64,000 nucleotides of DNA from a bacterium. Lineage in GTDB: Bacteria; Chloroflexota; Anaerolineae; Caldilineales; Caldilineaceae. The first letter of the stretch is position 1. Each line of letters begins with the position of its first letter. Location of the stretch: positions 62,001-126,000 of the forward strand of contig WGMT01000027.1 in assembly GCA_016124945.1 (NCBI GenBank). The letters are read 5' to 3'. Of this stretch, positions 11,450 to 19,717 are shown in pieces. The notes below the pieces were generated by a model, which did not search any database, was not told where the DNA came from, and saw only the letters and a program-made list of their open reading frames with translations. Position numbers and translations under genes: made by a program.

Positions 11450-11571
11450 GGAATGGCCTGAAGATTTTCGTCGGATAGATATTCATCCAGCGGCGCTCCT
11501 TGCAGTTGACGTAAGTGACGTACGTAGGCGTCGAGCTTCTGCAAGCGCGTTGCGATGACCCTGGTATCCAT
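11450..11571 (-). pseudogene. HepT (DUF86) toxin fragment, truncated
   Basis: An ATG at 11571 opens a frame beginning MDTRVIATRLQKLDAYVRHL, which matches the usual N-terminus of HepT-type (DUF86) HEPN RNases that follow MntA antitoxins. Homology stops after about 40 residues (SDENLQAI). The frame then runs into the antisense of the DUF11 gene 3' end, so about 100 residues, including the catalytic RX4-6H region, are missing. It sits just after, and overlaps, the MntA-like gene. This is a broken toxin gene; the breakpoint lies near 11445-11455. Confidence 0.65.
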
Positions 11572-11893
11572 GTCCAAGTCCTTGCTCTTGAATCTGAAAG
11601 ACCTTGAACTGCAACAACAACGGCGCCAGATTGAGCGCCACCACATCGAGCCGGGTATTCAGGTTACTTTCGAGTAGCGTACCCACCGCCAGGCTATGGC
11701 TGAAAATTGCATCCCGATCCAGCGCAGATGAAAAGAGCAAGGCCACATCAACGTCGCTCTGCTTGTGTGCTTTGCCGGCGGCAACAGAGCCAAAGAGATA
11801 GGCAGCGATGAGATCCGGCATTGGCTTCAACAATTCGTGCAGCCGTTGCACAAGCAACGGACGCTCCTCCGTTGCTGTTGGTGTGAGACCCAT
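11483..11893 (-). pseudogene. MntA-like nucleotidyltransferase antitoxin, C-terminus altered
   Basis: The 136-residue product carries the minimal nucleotidyltransferase signature G-S-x10-D-x-D (LFGSVAAGKAHKQSDVDVAL). This is the family of MntA antitoxins, which AMPylate HepT. The start ATG at 11893 follows a good GGGAGG ribosome site. After LLQFKVFQ the normal C-terminal 25-30 residues of MntA are not seen. The frame instead overlaps about 90 bases of the HepT start in another frame, whereas intact pairs overlap by only a few bases. An internal deletion joining the MntA C-terminus to HepT is the simplest reading. The antitoxin fold may survive, but its toxin is truncated, so the pair is probably dead. 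Confidence 0.6.
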
Positions 11894-12004
11894 CGGGTTT
11901 CCTCCCGTAATCGTAACGCTTCAGGTGCATCGTACCTGAAATTGAAGTGCTGCCTTCGTGAAGAATACGCTGTCTTTGATGACGATCAAAGCATATAACG
12001 ACGT

Positions 12005-12042
12005 GTTGACGTGTAGACCTCGTCGGTCGCGTTGTGGGTATC
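12005..12042. repeat. 38-bp dispersed repeat, copy 1
   Basis: This stretch, starting GTTGACGTGTAGA and ending GTCGCGTTGTGGGTATC, closely resembles 48925-48962; the last 18 bases are identical. It lies in the roughly 730-base gene-poor spacer between the MntA remnant and the polysaccharide locus. No gene function is assigned. Confidence 0.5.
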
Positions 12043-12107
12043 GCCAATGCAGCATCACGTCGTCAACACAACAACGGCTCTCTCCCTGCTTCACTGGCTC
12101 AACACGT

Positions 12108-12136
12108 CCCCAATCCCCAGTCCCCAATCCCTCCCC
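12108..12136. repeat. Heptamer repeat (CCCCAAT/CCCCAGT type)
   Basis: Three or four near-perfect 7-mers in tandem (CCCCAAT, CCCCAGT, CCCCAAT, CCC). The same words recur at 12850-12950, 13178-13307, 14401-14531, 49908-50075, 53856-53895 and 60927-61062. They resemble the short tandemly repeated repetitive (STRR) heptamers described in cyanobacteria. Confidence 0.7.
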
Positions 12137-12280
12137 AAAAACACCAACTTATCACCAACTTATACATCCCATAAGCACCAGGCTTACTCAGATCACAATT
12201 CAATAGCGCAAGCTTACATCATTTCTCCTAAGACTTTGTCTTTACGCCCATTTTTGCTGCATCTAATTAAGTCTATGCTC

Positions 12281-12309
12281 TTGACTTTGCGCATTTTCGT
12301 CGATATGAT
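12281..12309 (+). promoter_or_regulatory. Predicted sigma-70 promoter of the polysaccharide locus
   Basis: TTGACT (12281-12286) and TATGAT (12304-12309) are separated by exactly 17 bases, close to the housekeeping consensus. It is the best promoter visible upstream of the 12622 gene. It would give a leader of about 300 bases before the first start codon. Apart from this promoter, a hairpin and repeats, the spacer 11894-12621 holds no convincing gene. Confidence 0.55.
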
Positions 12310-12374
12310 GACAAACACCAAAGGCAAATCGCTACCACGACGTTCATCTCTCCTTCCATCGCCGACCGTGGCAG

Positions 12375-12392
12375 CCGACACCCCAATGTCGG
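12375..12392 (+). promoter_or_regulatory. Small leader hairpin followed by a T-run
   Basis: CCGACA (12375-12380) pairs perfectly with TGTCGG (12387-12392) across a 6-base loop, and GATTTTT follows 4-6 bases later. Located in the predicted long leader of the polysaccharide transcript, it could be an attenuator-like terminator. The 6-bp stem is short, so this is tentative. Confidence 0.25.
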
Positions 12393-12621
12393 GGAAGATT
12401 TTTCCAGGTTGAAAAACTGACGCCGTTCTTCCTACTGCACCATTTGTAGGTTGGCAGTTGTGTTTTTCATGTGGTTCGTTTGGACGTGAGCGGTGTGACG
12501 CACCGGCCACAATCAGGTGCGCATGAGGCAAATCCGCCTGGTCGGTGGGGTGCCTGTGTGGGTGAAGAAGTGTGTAGAGACCATCTGAGTGTCTCTCTGT
12601 TTTCTGAGGAATCTGTTTCGT

Positions 12622-14151
12622 ATGTCGATGCCCATTACGCTTGAAACAGTTGTCGCCCGTTTCCATAGCCGCCAGGCCCAGATTGCCGTCATCGGCCTGG
12701 GCTATGTGGGCCTGCCCCTGGCTGTAGGCTTTGCCGAAGCCGGCTACCGCGTCCACGGCATTGACGTTGACGTCAACAAAGTAGACGCCATCAACCGCGG
12801 CGAATCGTACATCGAGGACATCCCGTCCGCCCGGCTGGCAGCGTTGACAGGGATTGGGGATCGGGGACTAGGGACTGGGGACCGGCGCGCAGCGACCGGC
12901 GCGCAAAGCCAACCTCTGCCCCAATCACTAATCACCAATCACCAATCCCCCGCCCTCTCCGCCACCACCGACTTCAGCGTCCTCGCCGCCTGCGACGCCG
13001 TGAGCATCTGCGTGCCCACACCGCTTAACAAGACGGGCGACCCGGACATCTCCTACATCGTCGCCGCCGCCGAGGCCGTAGGCCGCTACCTGCACCCAGG
13101 TATGGTCGTGGTGCTGGAATCGACGACCTACCCCGGCACGACACGCGAGGTGGTGTTGCCGATTTTGCAAAAGCAATGGGGATTGGTGATTGGTGATTGG
13201 GGATTGGGGGGAGAAGCAGAGGCGCTATCCCATAACGCAAACGGCGCTGTACATGAGACTTCTGCCCAATCACCAATCACCAATCCCCAATCACCTCTCC
13301 CCGGTCGCGACTTCTTCCTCGCTTTCTCACCCGAACGCATCGACCCGGGCCGCACCGATTGGACGGTTCACAACACGCCCAAGGTGATCGGCGGCATGAC
13401 CGAGGCGTGCCGCACGGCGGCGACAGCCTTTTACGCCGCCACGATTGAACGGTTGGTGCCGGTCTCTTCGCCAGATGTGGCCGAAATCGCCAAACTCTTC
13501 GAGAACACCTTCCGCTCGGTGAACATTGCCCTGGCCAACGAGCTACTGCTCATGTGCGACAAACTGGGCATCGACGCCTGGGAGGTCATTGACGCCGCCG
13601 CCACCAAGCCCTTCGGCTTTATGAAGTTTACGCCGGGGCCGGGGCTGGGCGGTCACTGCATCCCCATCGATCCGCTCTACCTTTCGTGGAAGCTGCGCAC
13701 GCTGGAATACAAGGCCCGCTTCATCGAACTGGCCAGTGAGATCAACACCGACATGCCTCGCTACTGGGTGCAAAAGGTGCAGGACGCGCTCAACGAGGCG
13801 GGTAAAGCAGTGAAGGGCAGTAAGGTGTTGGTGCTGGGCGTGGCCTATAAGAAAGATGTGAGCGACCTGCGCGAGTCACCCGCGTTGGACATTATCCACC
13901 TGCTGGAGCAGCGGGGGGCAACAGTGCAATACCACGATCCGCATGTGCCGGTGATTGTGTATGAGGGGATCGAGATGACGAGCGTGCCCCACCTGGATGT
14001 GGCGCTGGCTGAGGCCGACTGTGTTGTTGTCGTGACGGATCATTCAGGCTTCGATTGGGGTTGGATTATGGAGAGTGCCGAACTGTTGGTGGACACCCGC
14101 CACGTTACCCGGCAGGCTGTGCAATTTGAACCGATTGGAGCCATCCAATGA
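12622..14151 (+). CDS. Nucleotide-sugar 6-dehydrogenase (UDP-GlcNAc/WbpA type) with repeat-derived inserts
   Basis: A 509-residue NAD-dependent UDP-sugar dehydrogenase, oxidising C6 of a UDP-hexose (most like UDP-GlcNAc dehydrogenases WbpA/TviB) to the uronic acid for polysaccharide synthesis. The Rossmann motif GLGYVGLPL is at residues 26-34, then [19 protein letters not shown], and the catalytic Cys346 in GGHCIPIDP; the C-terminal domain has [10 protein letters not shown]. The start at 12622 follows GAGGA; ATG 12628 is an alternative. Two insertions made of intergenic-type repeats interrupt otherwise normal sequence in frame: residues about 77-110 and 186-229. Both fall in loops of the N-terminal domain, before strand motifs that continue normally, so the enzyme may still fold. 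It overlaps the next gene by ATGA. A piece of a second dehydrogenase gene lies at 15379-15576. Confidence 0.93.
   Translation: MSMPITLETVVARFHSRQAQIAVIGLGYVGLPLAVGFAEAGYRVHGIDVDVNKVDAINRGESYIEDIPSARLAALTGIGDRGLGTGDRRAATGAQSQPLPQSLITNHQSPALSATTDFSVLAACDAVSICVPTPLNKTGDPDISYIVAAAEAVGRYLHPGMVVVLESTTYPGTTREVVLPILQKQWGLVIGDWGLGGEAEALSHNANGAVHETSAQSPITNPQSPLPGRDFFLAFSPERIDPGRTDWTVHNTPKVIGGMTEACRTAATAFYAATIERLVPVSSPDVAEIAKLFENTFRSVNIALANELLLMCDKLGIDAWEVIDAAATKPFGFMKFTPGPGLGGHCIPIDPLYLSWKLRTLEYKARFIELASEINTDMPRYWVQKVQDALNEAGKAVKGSKVLVLGVAYKKDVSDLRESPALDIIHLLEQRGATVQYHDPHVPVIVYEGIEMTSVPHLDVALAEADCVVVVTDHSGFDWGWIMESAELLVDTRHVTRQAVQFEPIGAIQ
12850..12950. repeat. Heptamer repeat element inside the dehydrogenase gene (insert 1)
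   Basis: GGATTGGGGATCGGGGACT-type units on the left and CCCCAATCAC...CCAATCCCC units on the right form an imperfect inverted pair of about 32 bases per arm. The centre holds a duplicated ACCGGCGCGCA. The host frame is kept: the element encodes residues [13 protein letters not shown]...[13 protein letters not shown] between the normal segments AALT and ATTDFSVLA. Confidence 0.8.
13178..13307. repeat. Inverted heptamer repeat element inside the dehydrogenase gene (insert 2)
   Basis: Bases 13178-13201 and 13265-13288 are perfect 24-bp inverted repeats built from ATTGGTG/ATTGGGG heptamers, with a 63-base unrelated centre. The element is read in frame as [12 protein letters not shown]...[13 protein letters not shown], about 43 residues, between VVLPILQKQ and [13 protein letters not shown]. 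The terminal inverted repeats give it a MITE-like or hairpin-element shape. Confidence 0.85.
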
Positions 14152-15314
14152 ATAGCACAACCCAAGACACTCACCTGCAAAATCACGACTGGCCCGACAG
14201 CAAAACCTTCTGGCAGGACAAGATCGCCATCGTCACCGGCGGCTCAGGCTTCCTGGGTTCGCACGTGGTAGACAAACTGCGCGAACGCGGCGCCGCCGGC
14301 ATCGTCATCCCCCGCCGCGCCGACTACGACCTGCGCGATGTGGAGGCGATCCGTCGGCTGTTTACGGATGTGTTTGCGCAGTATGGGATAGAGGCCGATG
14401 GCGAATTGCGGATTGCGGATTGCGCACAGCAGTCAAACAGTGTCACCGCGCACGCTACCAACCCATCGTCGACCAATGGGACCGGACACTCGACCGATCC
14501 CCAGTCCCCAGTCCCCAGTCCCCAATCCCTAATCATCATCCACCTCGCCGCCCACGTGGGCGGGATCGGCATCAACCGCGAAAAGCCTGCCGAGTTCTTC
14601 TACGACAACCTGATGATGGGCACGCAGTTGATGCACGAGGCATGGCAGGCCGGGGTGGGCAAGTTTGTGGCCATCGGCACCGTCTGCTCCTACCCCAAAC
14701 ACACGCCCATCCCCTTCAAAGAAGAGGATCTGTGGAACGGTTACCCCGAGGAGACCAACGCGCCCTACGGCCTGGCCAAGAAGATGATGCTGGTGCAGAG
14801 CGAAGCCTACCGCCAGCAATACGGCTTCAACTCCATCTTTCTGCTGACGGTGAACCTCTACGGCCCACGCGACAACTTCGACCTGGAGACCAGCCACGTA
14901 ATCCCGGCGCTGATCCGCAAATGCCTGGAGGCCAAAGAACGTGGCGACGATCACATGGTGGCCTGGGGCGACGGTTCGCCTACGCGCGAATTCCTTTATG
15001 TAGAAGACGCCGCCGAGGGCATTCTGCTGGCCGCGGAACGCTACAACAGCAGCGAGCCGGTGAACCTGGGCAGCAGCTATGCGATCAGCATCAAGGAACT
15101 GATGGAGACGATTGCACAGGTGACGGGGTTTGAGGGGAATATTGTGTGGGATACGAGCAAACCAAACGGGCAGCCAAGAAGAAAACTGGATGTCGAGAAA
15201 GCAAAAAACTTGTTTGGTTTTTTGTCACAAACCTCATTTTTAGATGGTTTGAAACAAACGGTCATCTCATATAAGAGTACAGTGAGTAATCTCGAGTTCA
15301 GTGTCATCAATTGA
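14148..15314 (+). CDS. NAD-dependent epimerase/reductase, GDP-L-fucose synthase-like
   Basis: A 388-residue extended SDR. It shows the NAD motif [11 protein letters not shown] at the N-terminus, the conserved [19 protein letters not shown] block, the catalytic Ser in GTVCSYPK, and Tyr207-x3-Lys211 (YGLAKK). NLYGPRDNF and [13 protein letters not shown] follow. This set matches GDP-L-fucose synthases (WcaG/Fcl), which epimerise and reduce GDP-4-keto-6-deoxymannose, but no GDP-mannose 4,6-dehydratase is in the window, so the true substrate is uncertain. Residues about 85-128 are a repeat-derived insert. It starts inside the stop of the dehydrogenase gene (ATGA overlap). The last 60 residues become AT-rich and poorly family-like, suggesting a recombination joint near 15160-15200. 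Confidence 0.87.
   Translation: MNSTTQDTHLQNHDWPDSKTFWQDKIAIVTGGSGFLGSHVVDKLRERGAAGIVIPRRADYDLRDVEAIRRLFTDVFAQYGIEADGELRIADCAQQSNSVTAHATNPSSTNGTGHSTDPQSPVPSPQSLIIIHLAAHVGGIGINREKPAEFFYDNLMMGTQLMHEAWQAGVGKFVAIGTVCSYPKHTPIPFKEEDLWNGYPEETNAPYGLAKKMMLVQSEAYRQQYGFNSIFLLTVNLYGPRDNFDLETSHVIPALIRKCLEAKERGDDHMVAWGDGSPTREFLYVEDAAEGILLAAERYNSSEPVNLGSSYAISIKELMETIAQVTGFEGNIVWDTSKPNGQPRRKLDVEKAKNLFGFLSQTSFLDGLKQTVISYKSTVSNLEFSVIN
14401..14531. repeat. Repeat element inside the fucose-synthase-like gene (insert 3)
   Basis: The left part is tandem ATTGCGG heptamers; the right part is tandem CCCCAGT heptamers ending CCCCAATCCCTAATC. They flank a unique core. It is read in frame (right part as [12 protein letters not shown]) between [11 protein letters not shown] and [11 protein letters not shown]. 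It is in the same sequence class as inserts 1 and 2 but with non-matching arms. Confidence 0.75.
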
Positions 15315-15378
15315 GGGCAAACGGTTGACTAACCGACTACCAAGCCGACATCGTGCAGCCTCTTTCACACTTATTGGT

Positions 15379-15576
15379 AACGATCCGCATGTGCCGGTGA
15401 TTGTGTACGAGGAGATTGAGATGACGAGTGTGCCCCATCTGGATGTGGCGCTGGCTGAGGCCGACTGTGTTGTCGTCGTGACTGTTCACGCTCTTTTCAA
15501 TTGGGACGAGATCGCAACGCATACAGATGTCCTAGTCGATACGCGGCATATTACCGTTACATTCTCTGTAGCTTAA
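15379..15576 (+). pseudogene. 3' fragment of a second nucleotide-sugar dehydrogenase gene
   Basis: The frame encodes [20 protein letters not shown] and continues [15 protein letters not shown], nearly identical to the last 60 residues of the dehydrogenase at 12622-14151. About 100 bases are almost the same at DNA level, then the copy diverges (VHALFNWDEIATHTDVLVDTRH). No start, Rossmann domain or catalytic Cys is present. It is the tail of a former dehydrogenase gene, left at the left border of the AT-rich sugar cassette. The spacer that follows (15577-15845) shows no gene. Confidence 0.75.
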
Positions 15577-15845
15577 CCAAGTGGAAGAATAATTGGGTAT
15601 TGACCTAAGTGACGGAGAACGCCACCTACCAAATTGATTAGGTAGCTACACCTCCCGGTACGCCCCTCTGGTCGTCGCTGGTTTCAACTTCTGGGTTTCG
15701 CATACCGAATCGTTCAAAAGTGGTACTACTTTGAAAGTCAGAATTTTTTAACACAAGAAACAAAGGGTTTCAAAGTAACATTACTTTTGGCCATACTGTG
15801 GCTTTCTCTTGATTACATAAGTTCTGAGATGCACGATAACTTGCA

Positions 15846-17129
15846 ATGCTACGAACGCAATCTGTTATATCCGATGGCTTATGGGTATTAACTCTTCAAG
15901 TCCTATCGGCGGTTGGACAACTAATTGGAATTCGCCTACTAACGAGTACGCTGTCGCCGACAATATTTGGTGAAGTTAGTCTGTTGATAGGCATTATCGG
16001 CTTAGTCGCTGGTGCATTGATTAATCCGACTATGCAAGCATTACTTCGTTTTTATCCGGAATATCAGCGTAACAATCAAGTCCATTTGTTAAACAAGGCC
16101 ATAAATCATCATTTGCGGAAACTTGCTATTTTGGCAGTACCCTTAATGGTTGTGGCAGTCTTGTTATCTTTGTACATAGGCTGGCCTAGTTCGGTGGATT
16201 TGGCTCTACTAGCAGTGTTAATTGGTGTCGAAATGATACGTATGAGGTCTACAGCAGTACTAAATGCTGTTCGCTATCATCGTATCTACGGACTTTGGAG
16301 TTTGGTTGAATCATGGGGAAAGCCTGCATTTGCATCTCTACTAGTGATACTACTACAAGCCCCTTCGTCACAAGTGGTGTTATTTGCATACCTTTGTGTT
16401 TCACTGTTCGCCTTATTGATATTCAAAAACTATCTACCTTCAGTTGAGCCTTCTATAAAGAATGTACCGAAAGAACTCAAGCAACAAATTTGGAAGTATA
16501 CGCTTCCACTACTGCCTTTAGGAATTCTTGGATGGATTTCGGGAACATTTGATCGCTATATCATCGGTTTCCTATTATCACCTACAGATGTTGGTCTTTA
16601 CGTCGCAATGTATGCTGTTGCAAGTCGCCCCATGATGATGCTTTCAACAGTGGCTGAAAACACTATTCGGCCAGTTTATCAGCGTGCTGCCATAGAGGCA
16701 GATACGCAGAAGATGCTGTTCTACTTGCGAAGCTGGATACTTGTGATCCTGATTGGCGCAAGTATAACCCTTGCCATCACTTACTACGGTCATGACTTGA
16801 TTGCTAATATGTTACTTGGGGAGCAGTTTCATTCAGTATCTTACTTAATGCCGTGGGTTGTTGGAGGATATACACTACTTGGACTGTCAAGTATACCGAC
16901 CCGAATTTGCTATGCCCACAACCGTACTGATTATGTTCTATCAATTGTTGTTGTCGGCTCGGTAACTTCCGTTGTCCTAGGATACATTGCCACGTACTAC
17001 TGGGGGTTACTAGGATCTGCAGTGGTTACCCCTGTTTACTTCGGCATGCAGTTCTTAGTAGCAACTGTACTTAGTGCTCATATATGGTCATTACTTTTGA
17101 GCCGGAAGGATTCTCGTGAAGATAGTTAG
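15846..17129 (+). CDS. Polysaccharide flippase (Wzx/MOP family)
   Basis: A 427-residue integral membrane protein with about 12 hydrophobic segments throughout. The N-terminal pattern (RTQSVISDGLWVLTLQVLSAVGQLIGIRLLT) and central SGTFDRYIIGFLLSP are typical of MOP-superfamily exporters. Such proteins flip lipid-linked repeat units across the cytoplasmic membrane. The gene is the first of the AT-rich block and overlaps the FkbM gene by 14 bases. Its place with Wzy, glycosyltransferases and an initiating transferase supports a Wzx/Wzy-type pathway. Confidence 0.85.
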   Translation: MLRTQSVISDGLWVLTLQVLSAVGQLIGIRLLTSTLSPTIFGEVSLLIGIIGLVAGALINPTMQALLRFYPEYQRNNQVHLLNKAINHHLRKLAILAVPLMVVAVLLSLYIGWPSSVDLALLAVLIGVEMIRMRSTAVLNAVRYHRIYGLWSLVESWGKPAFASLLVILLQAPSSQVVLFAYLCVSLFALLIFKNYLPSVEPSIKNVPKELKQQIWKYTLPLLPLGILGWISGTFDRYIIGFLLSPTDVGLYVAMYAVASRPMMMLSTVAENTIRPVYQRAAIEADTQKMLFYLRSWILVILIGASITLAITYYGHDLIANMLLGEQFHSVSYLMPWVVGGYTLLGLSSIPTRICYAHNRTDYVLSIVVVGSVTSVVLGYIATYYWGLLGSAVVTPVYFGMQFLVATVLSAHIWSLLLSRKDSREDS

Positions 17130-17952
17130 CAAACTACTACTATATGCAGCTCGAATACTTCCACGAGGGTATTGGCGTGTAATGCGATATGCAGCCGAAC
17201 ATGATACAGATCTATGGGATTATCCAATCCCGCTCAAGCATTATCCCAATTCGATAATCAGGGCGGACCTAAGGGAAAGTGTGTACGCTCCAATTTACAG
17301 AACCGGCCAAATACCTCATCAGATTGGACTTGATCGGTTAGCCAAAGAACTAATTCAACCTGGCTTTATTGTTATTGATGTGGGCGCGAATATTGGGTAC
17401 ACAAGTCTTATGTTCTCAAATCTAGTCGGACCGAACGGGAAGGTTATCGCTATTGAACCTTCACCGCGTACTTATGCGCTGCTATCACGTACGTTAAAAG
17501 GTACAGAGAATACAATCTGCCTAAATGTTGCAGCATCTCATACCAGGGCGGTACTGGATTTTTATGTTCCAGAATCCTTAGATCTTGCAAGCTCTACATA
17601 TTTAGACAAGGCGGAACGAGTCTCAGTTCAATGTGAAACTATTGATGGTATAACTTCTCAGTTTGGGTATCCATATCTAGTGAAAATTGACGTAGAGGGA
17701 ACTGAGCCAGACGTATTTCAAGGTATGAGAAAGACTCTGCAACATTCAAGCCTTCCTATTCTGATTTTTGAAGCATTAACTCAGAGGACATTGCTGGAGT
17801 GCATATATATAGTTAACCAGATATCCGTAAACAAGTACAAATACTACCGACTTGGCTGTAATGGTGCATTACTGAACGTTGATTCACCCTTCGGTAGTTC
17901 TGATTATGTAGCCCTACCTATCAAGCCAACAGGATCTGTCCGAATTGACTAA
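17116..17952 (+). CDS. FkbM-family methyltransferase
   Basis: A 278-residue SAM-dependent methyltransferase. The SAM motif VIDVGANIGYTSLMFS, IAIEPSPRTYALL and the family block VKIDVEGTEPDVFQGM are characteristic of FkbM enzymes, which often O-methylate sugars in glycan loci. The GTG start at 17116 follows GGAAGG and overlaps the flippase gene. The next methyltransferase overlaps its end by 8 bases. AT-rich codon use matches its neighbours. The acceptor sugar cannot be told from sequence. Confidence 0.85.
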   Translation: MKIVSKLLLYAARILPRGYWRVMRYAAEHDTDLWDYPIPLKHYPNSIIRADLRESVYAPIYRTGQIPHQIGLDRLAKELIQPGFIVIDVGANIGYTSLMFSNLVGPNGKVIAIEPSPRTYALLSRTLKGTENTICLNVAASHTRAVLDFYVPESLDLASSTYLDKAERVSVQCETIDGITSQFGYPYLVKIDVEGTEPDVFQGMRKTLQHSSLPILIFEALTQRTLLECIYIVNQISVNKYKYYRLGCNGALLNVDSPFGSSDYVALPIKPTGSVRID

Positions 17953-18685
17953 TTCCTATCGCACTCATCTTTATGCCCACTACGGATCGAACTTCCAAGA
18001 TACTCCTCAAGAATTCGACCTGGGAGCATCAAGACGCTGGGGTAAAGCACGTAGGTACCAGCTTCGTGGATGGCTACCACAGGATCATTCTGCGAAAATC
18101 CTTGACTTAGCCTGTGGCAGAGGCTGGCTCCTACACTTCTTCAAGGATCAAGGATACGAAAATGTGTATGGTGTTGACATCAGCCCAGATCAGGTGGCTC
18201 ATGCCAAACAAATCACACCAAACGTTGTTCAAGGTAGCATCTTTGATTACCTAAGTAGCCATCCACAAGAGTTCGATCTTATTACTGGTTTTGATATCTT
18301 GGAACACTTAACAAAAGATGAAGCACTTCAATTGTTTTCGCTTTCGTATTCCTCACTTAAGCCCGGTGGAGCAATTATTCTGCAAACACCTAATGCTGCT
18401 GGACCTTGGGGTGGTTATTACTTTTTCAGTGACTTAACCCATGAACTTGGGATTAATACAAACAGCCTGCGACGATTGATGCGCATGTTTGGTTATGAAA
18501 ATTTTGAAGTACGGGAATGTTCTCCTGCACTCTGGGGATATTCAGTCGCTTCGACGGGGCGTGCGCTGCTTTGGCAGGTTATACGGCTTTGGTTCATGGT
18601 CTGGAATTTGATTGAAATTGGTACAGTTGGAGATCGGATTTACACACGTAACCTAGTTGTTAAAGGGGTTCGGCCACATATATGA
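17945..18685 (+). CDS. Class I SAM-dependent methyltransferase
   Basis: A 246-residue protein with motif I ILDLACGRGWLLHFF, acidic loop VYGVDISPDQ, motif DLITGFDILEHL and SLKPGGAIILQTPN, as in UbiG/Methyltransf_11-like enzymes of polysaccharide clusters. The best start is TTG at 17945, inside the FkbM gene. A following 4-base overlap with the glycosyltransferase suggests translational coupling. Likely modifies a sugar residue or the chain end; the substrate is unknown. Confidence 0.82.
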   Translation: MTNSYRTHLYAHYGSNFQDTPQEFDLGASRRWGKARRYQLRGWLPQDHSAKILDLACGRGWLLHFFKDQGYENVYGVDISPDQVAHAKQITPNVVQGSIFDYLSSHPQEFDLITGFDILEHLTKDEALQLFSLSYSSLKPGGAIILQTPNAAGPWGGYYFFSDLTHELGINTNSLRRLMRMFGYENFEVRECSPALWGYSVASTGRALLWQVIRLWFMVWNLIEIGTVGDRIYTRNLVVKGVRPHI

Positions 18686-19710
18686 AAATTTTGTATGTGG
18701 GTCAGTTATGGGAAGGAAGTACGTGTAGAGAACGACTAAAGGCATTAGTGTCTATGGATCACGAAGTTGTACCATTTGACACCTCTAACTGGGAACGCTG
18801 CCAGAATCGACTGCTGCGCAGCATTGCTCACCGTCTTAACATTGGCCCAGTCGTAGGCTCTTTGAACGCTCAACTTAAAGCAAACGCGCATGAAATTGGC
18901 AAAATTGACGTGATTTGGATCGATAAAGGGAAGTGGATAGAAAAGGAAACTCTACAAGAATTGCAGAGAAAGACACGAGGCATACTGGTGCATTACACAC
19001 TCGATGCACACTTTTATGCCAATCGCTCCCCTCAGTTCCAGTCTGCATTACCGGAATATGATCTAGCCGTCACAACTAAAACCTTCGAAATCGATCTCTA
19101 CAAACAGTGCAAAGCAAAGAACGTTTTACTTGTGCTCCAGGGCTATGATCCTCGCTTCGAAGGCTATGAAAAGCCGACCAAGACTGATTTGAGGCTAAAC
19201 TCTGATGTTGCCTTTGTCGGTCATTACCAGCCTCATTATGCAAACAGATTACGTGCAGTCTCAAATGTCGATTGTCAATTATCAGTATGGGGCCCAAGAT
19301 GGCCTCGATACGCCTTGACCCACCAATGGGCACGAGGGTACGTAAAAGGCGATGGGCTATGGGGGCAGGATTACCTTGATGCATTGGGACATACCAAGAT
19401 AGCCCTTGGTTTGCTTGGTAAACATATTCCAGAGACTACAACTACCCGTACATTCGAGATTCCAGCATCTGGTACGTTTTTATTAGCAGAAAGAAATGAA
19501 GTTCATCTTGCATTATTTAAAGAAGGAGTTGAGGCCGAGTTCTTTGACTCTGACGATGAGCTACGCGATAAACTTCATTACTATCTGTCTAAAGATAGTT
19601 TAAGACAACGTATTGCAAAGGCAGGAAGGTCCCGTGCAATCAAGAGTGGCTATTCAAGTCTTTGTCAACTGCACAAAGTTATTGATGAGATTGAGTTATT
19701 GAGAGGTTAG
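18682..19710 (+). CDS. CgeB-like glycosyltransferase
   Basis: A 342-residue GT-B-type glycosyltransferase of the CgeB/Glyco_trans_1_2 class. The C-terminal block TTRTFEIPASGTFLLAERN, then LFKEGVEAEFFDSDDEL, is the diagnostic nucleotide-sugar-binding half. The N-terminal half (KILYVGQLWEGSTCRERL, IDVIWIDKGKWI) is the acceptor domain. The start ATG overlaps the methyltransferase stop. It presumably adds one sugar of the repeat unit at the cytoplasmic membrane face. Confidence 0.82.
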   Translation: MKILYVGQLWEGSTCRERLKALVSMDHEVVPFDTSNWERCQNRLLRSIAHRLNIGPVVGSLNAQLKANAHEIGKIDVIWIDKGKWIEKETLQELQRKTRGILVHYTLDAHFYANRSPQFQSALPEYDLAVTTKTFEIDLYKQCKAKNVLLVLQGYDPRFEGYEKPTKTDLRLNSDVAFVGHYQPHYANRLRAVSNVDCQLSVWGPRWPRYALTHQWARGYVKGDGLWGQDYLDALGHTKIALGLLGKHIPETTTTRTFEIPASGTFLLAERNEVHLALFKEGVEAEFFDSDDELRDKLHYYLSKDSLRQRIAKAGRSRAIKSGYSSLCQLHKVIDEIELLRG

Positions 19711-19717
19711 TTTTACT

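Noticed and set aside
12032..12412. Open frame in the leader region upstream of the polysaccharide locus
   Set aside because: It runs through heptamer repeats and the predicted promoter and has no recognisable protein features.
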